Assembly: GCA_037962975.1 (NCBI GenBank)
Contig: CM075669.1
Location: 117,568,501 to 117,632,500 of the forward strand
Source of the DNA: Clitoria ternatea
Lineage: Eukaryota; Streptophyta; Magnoliopsida; Fabales; Fabaceae
DNA: 64,000 bases
Direction: 5' to 3'
The stretch's first letter is position 1. Every line of letters starts with the position of its first letter. The notes under the pieces were generated by a model. The model did no database searches. It was not told the DNA's origin and saw nothing but the letters and a program-made list of their open reading frames with translations. Position numbers and translations under genes: made by a program. Shown in pieces: positions 1 to 9,861 of this stretch.

Positions 1-220
1 TCAAGCATCACGCTCAAGCGTAACTGGCCACGCTCAAGCTAGGAAATTCACTTTTAATTCTGTCTTAAATTCACTCAAGCGAATGGTCTCAAGCTTGAGC
101 AAGGAAAGAAAATAAAGTATCAGGTTTATACACGCTCAAGCATGAGTATCCACGCTTGAGCGTGGCCAGGTAAGTGACATTCTATTTGATCCACGCTCAA
201 GCGTAGAAATCACGCTTAAG
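1..220. repeat. Cluster of ACGCT-NN-AGCGT dyad motifs, internal copy
   Basis: Short inverted motifs of the form cacgctcaagcgt or cacgcttgagcgtg occur repeatedly between positions 8 and 220. The arms ACGCT and AGCGT flank a variable CA or TG centre. The same motif family reappears inside the putative LTR at 1965-2460. The cluster lies just before the short coding remnant at 251. Confidence 0.7.
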
Positions 221-250
221 CTTGACAACAAAAAAAATAAAGTCTATCTT

Positions 251-472
251 ATGCACCTACATCATGGCCTATACTATAACATTCCTGCAGGCCAACATAA
301 CCCCTGGATGGACCATGCTCATTGTGGAGCATACATTGCATGGCCTGGGGACAGTCCTACCTTACCAAGGAGGGGTGAGACAGCAGGGTCATCATCATCA
401 CAGCCACCTCCATCAAGGGAACCTGAGCAAGACGATTCAGAATCAAAAGAGGAAGAAGATGATGAGTGGTGA
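251..472 (+). pseudogene. C-terminal remnant of a retroelement ORF (uncertain)
   Basis: A 73-codon open frame ends in an acidic, serine-rich tail (SKEEEDDEW) after a short part with HHGLY and AWPGDSP. The tail resembles the C-terminal ends of accessory proteins (putative plant transposon protein type) that legume gypsy elements carry near their 3' end. That resemblance is from memory and is weak. Nothing upstream in the window extends the frame, and the region before it is a dyad-motif cluster rather than coding sequence. It could also be a chance ORF. Confidence 0.3.
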
Positions 473-1727
473 GTTTTTATTGCTTTTTATTGCTTTCTCA
501 AACTGACATTTTATGCTTTTTACTTTGAGTTCTCTTTAGTTTTAATAGTTTGATATTACTACAGTATTTGCTTTGATAATTTTGATGACTTGAAATTTCT
601 CTGTGATTATGTGTTTTGATTGTTTGGATGCAATATTACATGCTTTAAGCTGTAATAATTTGAAAACCTAACCAAGAACCAATCTTGTGTGAACAAGAAA
701 AGATTTTTTTTAGATAGTAACATTGATTTTGAAAGGCCAATTGGCTGAATTGAGAACCAAGAAAATGAAATAAATGTACATTTGAAATTGTTAACATGCT
801 TGAACCTCTTACTGTTAGAAATTTAGAGTATGCCTTTAAACCTGGTGAGAAGTGAACAATTAAACAGTGAGAGCCTCATTAATTGTTAAGTTTGCATTAC
901 CTAATTTTCTGATCAACTATTTTCTTAAGAAATAAGCAAGGAAATGATCAAGGCATTTTTGAAAACACAGATAGCCCAGAGCCAAAAAGCCACCCTCAAA
1001 AATTTATTCCATTCTTTGGTAGCCCAATTGAGCCAAAAGTTTTTGAAAACGTCCTAACCTAAGCATGAAACATAAAATCATACCTTAGCAGCATGCTTAA
1101 TGAGAAAGGAGCATAAAATACTTTTTCAAAAGGTGTGAAAGAAATGGAGGCCGAAAAAGAAAATGCAAAAAGAAAAATAGTAAATTCTCCAAAAAGTATG
1201 TGAAAGAGCTGGAGGAAATTAAAGTAGATAAAGAATTCTAAAGTTTAAACCCAAAGAAGAAGCCTTCTAAAAACAGTTAACTGAAGTACTTATACTCTTC
1301 TTTGTGCATGCGATTTGAAAACCAAGAAAAACCAAGAATTCTTGTTAGCCCAGCCTCATTACAACCTTAAAAGACCTTTTTGATCCTTGTTGTTCTTTTG
1401 ATTTTGGTTTGATTGGAAATGACTGGTAATGTTAATTAGGAAGTTGTAATGATGGATGTGTGAAACAAACACTTGGTGAGAAATAATGAGAAGCTCTTTA
1501 TTCTTACAGCATTTGGTTACTTGCTTTGTGAAAAAAAAAACTAAATTATGCATTATATTTCAAAGGAATGGGTATTAAAGATGTTATTTGCCTAAAAGAA
1601 GTTAAACTATGATTACTATCTTTAAAAAGTTTGTTTACAACTAGGACTCTGATCTTCATGAATGCTTGTTTCTTAAATCCTACTATTTTTGCTTGAGGAC
1701 AAGCAAAACTCTAGGTTGGGGAGAGTT

Positions 1728-3283
1728 TGATAAATGTTTATTATACATCGATTTCATGATTCAATTGGACTCATTTTGTAAAGAATTTAATGAGATTGGT
1801 GAATAATTAAAGAAAGCTAAACATGAAATCTCTTGTGAAAGATACATTGTGTGCAAATATTATTTTACCAAAATTCTTGAAGAGATGAAGGAACTATAAA
1901 AAATAATCAAAAACCAATAAGCTGGGTCATGTCATGAAGAATTGAAGCATTGCCTCAGCCCTTGTCACGCTTAGAGTCACTTGAGTGAAGGAGAAAAATG
2001 CATCAGGCCCCTTCCCCGCTTGAGCGTGAGAAGGGGACGCTCAAGCGTGATCCCAAGCTCGCTTAACCGTGACCTTGGGTGTGACTGGAACGCTTAAGCG
2101 TGTCTTGAGCGTGGCTTGGGCATTTGAAGTGTGAAGAAGTTCAACCTGAGCGTGAAAAATCTAAAACTCACGCTTGAGCGTAGGCACAGGAGCTTAAGCG
2201 TGGCATGAAGAGGAAAACCCCATGCTGGAGCGTGGCAAGGAGAGATCAAACATGTACAAGACAGTGGGCATTAGGGTCTCTCACACTTGAGCGTGACCAC
2301 CTACGCTCAAGCGTGAGTCATGCAGTATGGAGTTTTTAATTAAATATAGGCCAATGGTGCGATGCCACCACACCCACTTCTGCATGTCTCTGCATGTCTC
2401 TGACCACCTCTAAATGGCCACTTAACAAGTGGAGGGTTGCGCTCAAGCTTGGAAGGAGAAGCCTAAGCATGACTACTCTGTAAATGAAAGAAGAACGAAG
2501 AAACAAATCATCCATCTCCTATATCCCATTATCCTCAGCATTTAATCATTCCTTTCTTTTCTAATTTCTTTGTGTATTCATTTCCTTTTGTGGAGTGAAA
2601 ATACAAGGCATGAGTAGCTAAATCTATTCATTGGGATTGGTGGTGATCATTTAAACCCCAAAGTAATGCTGCTGTAAGTTTTTCATTTATAAAACAAGAT
2701 CTGATATTTTTGTATTTCATTGTGCACTTAATGCCTAAATGCACTTGATCACTATTTTCTTGCCTTTGGTTTTCTTAAGTATATTAGGAAATAACTTGTG
2801 AGAGAGGATCTGAATGAAATACTCATTATGAGTAGATAACCAGGGATGGTATCTAACACAGTGAACGTCTAAACAATCGATCGATAATGCTAGAATGATT
2901 TCAAAGTGATTGAGGGATCAGCAGGTTGAAATCATTCTTATGAATTTTGTAGTCAAGGGATCGATGCAAATGACTCTGATTGTGACGTAAAAATTATCAT
3001 TTCAAGTTATATATATATATATATATGTAAAGTTACAGAGCTTACAGAAGGTAAGAAGCAATGCACAATCAATCCCAGTTTTCCAACTTTGATTTTTACC
3101 AAAACTCTTTACTGTTATTCTTTTCATTTACTATTTGCTGTTAACCATTTCAACCAATCTCTTTTACAACAAACCAAAACAAACTTTCTATCAAAATCAA
3201 TTCAATAATCTTCAAGTTAACACCTCCTCAGGGGAACGACAACCCTTTTACTACAATTTCAGTGTTTAAACTTGGCACTAACA
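1728..3283 (+). repeat. Putative 3' LTR of the left-edge element
   Basis: The stretch begins with tgataaatgtttatt just after a purine-rich run and ends near ttggcactaaca, giving TG...CA ends and about 1.56 kb. It holds a dyad-motif array (1965-2460), a TA microsatellite (about 3009-3026) and a 3' end (ggggaacgac, then a tactacaatttc-like run) that looks like the end of gypsy LTRs. The 5' partner is outside the window and I could not verify a target duplication, so both ends are estimates. Positions 3284-3421 after it are unassigned. Confidence 0.5.
1965..2460. repeat. ACGCT-NN-AGCGT dyad-motif array in the left-edge LTR
   Basis: A dozen or so copies and near-copies of the acgctcaagcgt / acgcttgagcgt motif occur in both orientations within about 500 bp (for example around 2034, 2090, 2160, 2290 and 2310). 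This is the same motif as in the internal cluster at 1-220. Confidence 0.7.
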
Positions 3284-3421
3284 TTCCATTAGATTCATAT
3301 TATACAAACTTGATTCTTGAGTTGAATACTTCACTTCTTTACTTATTAAGAATCAGTTACCAAGTTTTATGGTTACACACCAAAAGATCTCTATACCAGC
3401 CTCCTTTGGGCACACATATTT

Positions 3422-4075
3422 TGTAAATATTTTCCATTCTTTACATTTCTAGTTATATTAGGATTCTATTTTAGGAATTAGGTTGGCTCTACATAGTCAT
3501 TAGCTTTGGGCCACTTTTGGGCCTTGTACCTTGTTCTTTTTGCATTTGGGCTTGTATTGGGCCTTTATGAGTAGGTTTTAGGATTGGGCCTCAGGAATTA
3601 ATCCAAGGTCCATGATTAGTTAGAGTTGACCAAATTCTTAGAGAGAGTATATAAGCTCCTCTCCTTTGTTAATCACTCATAAGTTGAATGATAAGAATTT
3701 TTAGAGTGAGAAACTCTCTCTTCTCTCTAGAAAGTGTAAGCTCTAGACTCGTTTCTCTTGAAGTCTTATCCTTTGGACCCTCTCCCAAAGGTGGTGACTA
3801 ACTCTCCTTATCTCTCTAAGCTCTAGAGAGTGGCGGCAACCACATTCCACACTCTCTTTTTCACCTCCTTCCAGTTCTAGTCCAAAACCTCCTTAGATCT
3901 AGGATCCTCTTCCATTAACTTCCTTCATACTCTAACCTCCAATGCATTTCGGTTTGGCTTCCTTTGCAAGATTCAAAACCGTGACTTCTCAACATTTAGA
4001 AGTCTCTTGGATCTAAGAAATCAAGAGGAGAAAATCCTAAGTTCAAGGCTAGGAAGTGAAGAATTTCCTAAAACA
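3422..4075 (+). repeat. Probable 5' LTR of element H
   Basis: It starts at tgtaaatatt and ends at aaaaca two bases before a primer-site-like tggtat. The length of about 650 bp is modest. It contains a tatataag box and a CT-rich R/U5-like part (3700-3900). The right end is supported by the primer site. The left end is only the best TG candidate, because the 3' LTR is not in the window for comparison. Confidence 0.55.
3648..3655 (+). promoter_or_regulatory. TATA box in the H LTR
   Basis: The sequence tatataag is followed by a CT-rich stretch, as expected for an LTR promoter at the U3/R boundary. Placement is by sequence only. Confidence 0.5.
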
Positions 4076-5522
4076 AGTGGTATAATGAGTCTCAACTCTT
4101 CTTGTTTTTCTTAGATCTATTTAGTGCAGTATTGTTCTTGCATTTTTTATTCCAAATCTGAATTCCTCTCATTCTATAGATAAATTTTCATATATCGTAT
4201 GCCTAAAAACTCAAAAAAATACAAAAGTTATGCTTACTTGAAGTTTGAGATCTACACCTTTTGGCTTTGAATTTTAAGAAGTGCCTTCACAAATATTGCT
4301 ACTGCATAGGACCAAAACATAACCTTTAAGTTTCACTAAATTTGGAGCAAAAAATTTTTTTGGTCAAAAAAGTTGACTTAAGGTACCTTCTACTTCAAGT
4401 AACATGTTTTGCCTTGCCTTTTCTTGTGTTTTCTTTGCATCTTGAGTTGTTTTTGTGTCATTTAATCTTTTAGAAGTGTAAATCCAGATCTGTACTCTTA
4501 TTATATTGTGTGGAATTCAGTAGCCTATTAGGTATTTGATTCCTTGTTTAGGTGTTCCATAGTTTCTTTAAGTGTTGCTTTAGGTGTGGAGCTTGTTTCT
4601 TTGGTTTTCTAGGAGTCTTTGTTGTGGTTTTTGCTTGAGTGTTGTGGCTGGAATCTAAGGTGTTTTAAATCATCATTTAAATCACCTAACAAGCTCCTAG
4701 AGTCTTGAGGTTTACCTCTCTTTAAGGTGAATTTTGTGCCTTGATAATTGTAGGTTGTTAGTTTTCCTTTAGGTTGAGTTTTTCTAGTTTAATTTTCTAT
4801 TTTCCAGCAGCTGTATCTTAATCTTTGCATGCTGTTTGTGTACTTGTTTTGATGTCTTTTGATGCATAAAAACTTGCCTTCCATTGCCTCTTTGTGTTGG
4901 AAGATGATGCTTGCTTTACACTCTTTTTAGTTGCCATTTTTGCCTCTTTTTGTGCACTACTTGTCCATTCAGTTTTGCTGCAGTAATTGGCTGTAAAAAA
5001 TAGAGAAGAATTCTTAGAAAAATAGAGGAAAAGAGTGAAAAAAGTGAAAAAAAGTCAAAAAGATCATTGGCCACTTATTCATATAATTGTTTAGGTCTTT
5101 TCCTTTCAAAAAGAATGGAAAAAAAGTGTTAAAAAATGACTTAACAAAAAAAGAAAAAATTCCAGCAGCTATATTTGTTCTTGTCCAGTACCTTTTAGAG
5201 TTTATTTAGTGCCTAATTGTACATTTATTTGAGGCAAAAGCATTTGGACAACTATACCAAAGTTTGTGAAAGTTTCAAGCATTCTAGAGTTCTAGTTTGC
5301 CTTTTTGTGTGCTTCCTTTTTCTTGCATTTAATTTTTTTTAGCTTGTCTTTGTTGCATTATACGTTTGTCATAATCTTTGATACTCTTGTGTGCCTTCTT
5401 TCATTTTTTCCATTTGTTGCTTGTCACATTGTAGTTTGTCACATTACTTTCTCCTTGGTTTAGCTTCCTAATTTGCCTTTTCTTGCTTGTCTTTTTGTCT
5501 CTAGTTTTGTCATTTGAGTATT
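4076..5522 (+). other. Left part of the H leader, non-coding
   Basis: It is T-rich, has no ORF of note and no repeat that I could identify beyond A/T runs. It continues at 30218 after the L insertion, giving a total leader of about 2.1 kb before gag, which is long for a gypsy element. Confidence 0.6.
4078..4089 (+). other. Degenerate primer-binding site of element H
   Basis: The sequence tggtataatgag two bases after the LTR end resembles the initiator-Met tRNA site tggtatcagagc, with mismatches in the second half. The position fits a decayed PBS. Confidence 0.5.
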
Positions 5523-7814
5523 TGTAACATCCCAAAATTTATAAAAATAATTAATTAAGAAGAATAAATTATAAATAATTATATATGAGTTGATTTATGT
5601 CCCAAAAATTTAGAAATAATTAAATTGAGATTTATTATGGATATTTATAATTTATTAAGATTTAAGGACTTAAAATTATATCCGGTTAAAATATGGATAT
5701 CAGACCAAGTATCTCTGATTGAGATGCCGTTAGTCTGGACTGTTAAGAATATTGTTAGGGATCTGAATATGTATTCGGAATAATTTTTGGATTAAGTATT
5801 GAGCCTGAACGGAGATCCTGTTTATTATAAAACGGAAGGCTTTTAATGAAAGGGGTGCATTTTAATTTCTCCTCTCTCCCTCTTTTCTCCATTCCTTTGT
5901 TGGCTTCTTCTCTACTCCCACTCTCCCTTAATTTTTCATTTCTTCTTCCTTCTTCACACCCAAAACTGTCCACCTCTACCCCTCCATCATTTCTTACAAA
6001 AATCAACTTCTAACCCAAGATTCATGAAGGATTAGTGGACATAGAAGCAAGCTTGGCTCTCTTCTTCTTCCTTTTCCCTCATTTTTGAGTTTGGCTTTGG
6101 GCTTGGAGGAAAGGTATGATTTTTGACCACCCATGGTTTTTATTGATAGTTTTTGAGTTATTGAGGTGTTGTAATGGGAGGTTAGATGTTGTTTTGATGA
6201 ATGAAGATATGTTGAACCAAACCCTAGGTGGGATAACCATTGGGGATTGTTAGTGACGTTGATAATGAGTGGAATATAATGTTGTTAGCCTATAGATGTT
6301 TGAAATGAGGCATAAATGTAGTTGGAATTTATGATAGTGAGTTCTTGATGAAAACCCCAGAAATTAGAATTTTGGGGCTTTAGGAAATTGATGAGAAAAG
6401 TGTGAATTATTTGATATTATATAAGAATGAGTTTTTGAATGGGTAATATTGATTGTTGATGTTGAGGTATTGTTAGGAGAGACTTGAACAATGAGGATGA
6501 TGATTATTGAATTTTAATGAACCTTGACTTTAAGATTTAGAAATGTGTGTATTGTGGCTAGAAGAAATGGTTTTTGAGAAGTGAATATGAGGTACTTAAT
6601 GTTAGGTAATGATTTGTATAATGATAAATGATAGTGAAAATGGTAGAGGGCCTTTGATGGTGAAACCTATAAATAGGTATTGATATGAGTATAAAAAAGG
6701 GGAATGTGAGCACTAAACCATGATGGTTGTGATGGGGTAAGCAAATAAATAAGATTGTGAATTGATGAGGTCTTAGACCATTTTGTGTGCCATTGAAATT
6801 ATTGATTGATAATGGTTTGAAAGGAGCTAAGAGGCTCGTGATGAATTTGAATGGCAAATGGATAGTTTAAGTGATGGTGAATGAGATGTTGTTGTTGTTG
6901 GGTATGGTTAGCCCTTTAAGATCTAGAGAATCTTGGTTTTGGGAAAGGAATTCTCAAAACCTAACATAATTATGTGAATTGGTGTTTAACAAGTTTAGGA
7001 CCTGACATTAAGCCTTAAGATATATTTATATTGCTTGAAATTATGATGATGCCTTGTGGTGGCTCATTGATTTAGTGCATGTATGTATATGTGGAATGTG
7101 TAGATTGTAATTCGGACAATGTGGCGGAACAATTGGAGCATTTAGATTGCAGTTCTTCCCTCGAGGTAGGAGAGGAGTTTACATTCCAAATGCATGAGTA
7201 GAATAATTAGTGATGCATGTATATCATGATAGTCATGCTTGCCTTGCCATGTTTATAGTGAAACGATGTGAATGGCAAATTATTGGCTATTGATAATGAT
7301 ATATCTGTATATATGTTGACGAATAACCCATGAGGGGTTGAATTAAGTGCATGTTAACGAACCATTCTTAAGGGGATGAAGTATATGCCTTATGAATTGA
7401 GGATTTACGTGGATGCTTGGCATTGAATGTGATGGCCATTGTGATGGCATCAATGATAAGATTGAAAGATAATGCATAATTGAAGAACTCATAGAGCCAA
7501 ATAGAGTTTTATGTGATTTAATGACATGTGATAGTTCCAATAGCCCATATATGTAGTTTATGACTCTTAGGAATTGGAATGGGCCAATTCTATTGAGAAT
7601 AGACGCTTGAGTTACACAAAAGTGCCTCAAAATGGGTGAAACGCATTTATGCCCATAAGTCCCTAATTTTAGGAATTTTTAAGTGCGGCCAGTGGCTACA
7701 TGTCACAAATAATGTATATAAGTTGGTGTTAAATTTTAGTGGGCATTGGAATTCATATGAAAAAGTTAGGGGATTAGAAGTTGAAAAATTAAATGTTTTC
7801 TGCATAATTACTTA

Positions 7815-8145
7815 TGTGAATCGATTCACAATAGTGTGTGAATCGATTCAATACTCACTGTCTTTACTATGCCTGATTCCAATAGCGTGTGAATCGATTC
7901 ACACGAGGGGATGAATTGATTCAAATGACTCTATTTTCACTGTTTATAGCATGATTTCACGCGTGAATCGATTTACACCAGGGGTTGAATCGATTCGTAC
8001 TTCTCCATTTCATTGTTTTTAGGCATTGGCATGCATGAATTGATTCATAATGGATGTGAATCGATTCACACCAATCTGTTTGTCAATTTTGGGGCTTTTA
8101 TGACGCATGAATTGATTCATGCAAAGGCTGAATCGATTCATGGCC
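7815..8145. repeat. GAATCGATTC palindrome array, L 5' LTR
   Basis: About nine copies of gaatcgattc or one-base variants (aattgatt, aatcgattt) occur in 330 bp, several extended to gtgaatcgattcac. The 3' LTR has a shorter version (19558-19742) that lacks about 145 bp of this array. Confidence 0.85.
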
Positions 8146-8496
8146 CTGTAATGACCACTGTCTTACTATTTTTCTAACTGCTGTAATTCCTTGGTTTTTT
8201 TGGCCCATTTGGGCATCTTAATTGTTAGTCTAGTGGCCTCCGTGAATTGAGTAGTTAGGAACTTCTTTCACTAATAAATTTCTCCTCTAAAAACTCAATA
8301 TGCAATGATATGTGATTTGAATAATAATGCTTAAAACATAAAGAGTTTAAAGGTTAGAGAGGTGCAAACAGAGATTTATACTGGTTCGGCCAACCACTGC
8401 CTACGTCCAGTCTTCTCAAGACACCCTTGAGGAAATTCACTATAATCAAATCCCTTGATTACACCACAATGGGGACTCATACCCTGATCACAAATG

Positions 8497-8596
8497 CCTT
8501 GGATGCTACACCACACCCAAGCACATCACCCTTGGATGCTTCACCACATCCAAGAACATCACCCTTGGATGCTACACCACATCCAAGAAGAACACC
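8497..8596. repeat. 33-bp minisatellite in the C1 LTR
   Basis: Three tandem units start at 8497, 8530 and 8563 with ccttggatgctacaccaca or a close variant. Being a multiple of three it yields an in-frame LDA(T/S)PHP-type repeat on the plus strand. The same array is at about 11834-11933 in the other LTR. It lies antisense to the element and is probably structural sequence. Confidence 0.75.
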
Positions 8597-8803
8597 CTCA
8601 GAGATACACCACTATGAATATCAATCTTACTTTAGAGATAAAGAACTCTACAAGAAAACTCTCTTAAAGAGTATGATGAACAAATTGAGGAACAAGAAAG
8701 AGTAATAACTCTATTAAGAGAATATGGCCATTATTGCTCTTAAAAAAAGATTGAAAGTATTTGGTGTTGGTCTTGGTGTCCTTTTGCAAATGAAATACCC
8801 TCC

Positions 8804-8811
8804 TATTTATA
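8804..8811 (-). promoter_or_regulatory. TATA box, C1 left LTR
   Basis: The minus strand reads tataaata followed by ggagggt. It lies about 130 bp downstream, in the direction of transcription, of the TAATCGATTA palindrome array at 8941-9125. Confidence 0.65.
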
Positions 8812-8940
8812 GGAGAAGAAATGCCTTCAAGAGGTGTGAAATTATTGATTAAAATAATTGGAAAGGTACCTCTTGGATAAAATAATATTTTGTGAAAAGT
8901 TATAATGTTTCAACATGATTTTTTGCTTTCTGATCACGTT

Positions 8941-9125
8941 GTAATCGATTACATAAAATAGGTAATCGATTACAACCTTTTAAAATCAGTTTTAAAACAT
9001 AACGTTCATATTGTAATCGATTACTTAAACATGGTAATCGATTACATTGCTGAGGTAATTGATTACACTAATGAGGTAATCAATTACACAATGTAATTGA
9101 TTACACTAATGAGGTAATCAATTAC
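8941..9125. repeat. GTAATCGATTAC palindrome array, C1 left LTR
   Basis: Eight or so copies of the 12-bp palindrome gtaatcgattac and its decayed forms gtaattgattac and gtaatcaattac occur in 185 bp. Loss of the central CG by C-to-T or G-to-A change explains the variants. Confidence 0.9.
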
Positions 9126-9281
9126 ATTCCATCAGAATGTATTCTTATTTTAAAACCTTTTTATATTAATGGCCGTACTTTCTTTTTATAGAGTCTTACT
9201 TTAATTATGCCTTGGTCTTGGATCTTCATTCTTGATCTCTGGCATTGGCCTTGTCATTATCAAAATCCTTCATGGTCTTCA

Positions 9282-9302
9282 TTCTCCCCCTTTTTGATGA
9301 TG
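9282..9302 (-). other. Polypurine-tract-like site enclosed in the C1 LTR
   Basis: The minus strand reads catcatcaaaaagggggaga, then aTG, which has the form of a Sirevirus polypurine tract plus LTR start. It lies inside the LTR, 148 bp from the real boundary at 9429. The partner LTR has it at the same offset (12619-12639). Confidence 0.75.
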
Positions 9303-9429
9303 ACAATATTTCATTGATTTCATGACTCTTTTTGTGCTTGACATGGTATACTAAATCTTCAAGTCTTGCGTCCATGTTGTTAATCATGTCTTGCATATAT
9401 GTTGTTGATATCAAAACCTTAGTTCTTCA

Positions 9430-9452
9430 TTCTCCCCCTTTTTGATATTGAC
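9430..9452 (-). other. Polypurine tract of C1
   Basis: The minus strand reads atatcaaaaagggggagaa immediately before the LTR start. It would prime plus-strand DNA synthesis. Confidence 0.85.
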
Positions 9453-9861
9453 AATAATTCCTAAGAAGAAAAATAAACAGCATGCAGGATACAAGATTTT
9501 CTCCCCCTTAATTTTGGTTTAGTTGACAAGGTTTGATTGATTTTTCTCTTATTTTGCTTCTCATATATTAACCTGGTTTGATTGATTTTTCTCTTATTTT
9601 GCTTCTCATATATTACTCCCCCTTTGTCAATGGCAAAAATAATATAAGAGCATAAAGTTTTAGCAGAGAGTGATGCACCTTGTTGTTTGATGTCACTCGT
9701 TATTTTGATATTGCTCTTTGTTACTTGTTGATTGATAGATGCTTCAAGAAATGTGTTGACTTTTCTTGTGGGTAAGAGTTAATCCTTAAGTGCCTCCCAT
9801 CAATGATAATTCCTGCACTATTATAAATATTTGATCTTGGTACCCAAATTTTCTTAGGTCC
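9453..9861 (-). other. Non-coding stretch between C1 gag and its polypurine tract
   Basis: It holds at least two more pyrimidine runs on the plus strand (near 9500 and 9615, ctcccccttaa and actccccctttg) that are extra polypurine-like tracts on the element strand. It also has a 44-bp tandem duplication (about 9530-9614, unit beginning ggtttgattgatttttctc). There is no ORF and no pol. Confidence 0.7.

Larger units (their letters stand above)
1..1727 (+). other. Internal 3' tail of an LTR element cut by the window start
   Basis: This AT-rich stretch has no long ORF. It ends at 1690-1727 with a G-rich run (gcttgaggacaagcaaa, then ggttggggagagttt) directly before a TG dinucleotide. From general knowledge this kind of run precedes the 3' LTR in several plant Ty3/gypsy families. 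I infer that it is the region between the last ORF and the 3' LTR of an element that starts left of the window. Only a short acidic coding remnant (251-472) is recognisable. The stretch 500-1690 shows nothing else that I can name. Confidence 0.5.
8223..9429 (-). repeat. 3' LTR of C1 (left on the map)
   Basis: It matches 11544-12766 closely. It lacks a 16-17-bp piece (tataactcgagggggg) near its plus-strand left end that is present in the partner at about 11562. The minus-strand start (tgaagaactaagg) directly follows a polypurine tract. It also contains a 92-codon frame (8427-8705) caused by an 11-codon repeat. Confidence 0.9.

Noticed and set aside
3009..3026. TA microsatellite as a functional element
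   Set aside because: It is a common simple repeat and nothing ties it to a function.
7343..7914. Frames in the L 5' LTR on both strands around 7343-7914
   Set aside because: They are not conserved as frames in the 3' LTR copy and have no recognisable domain.
9226..9414. 62-codon minus-strand frame at the LTR start of C1 (copy at 12563-12751) as a small gene
   Set aside because: It spans the enclosed polypurine tract and lies in U3; it most likely reflects former 3' non-coding sequence.
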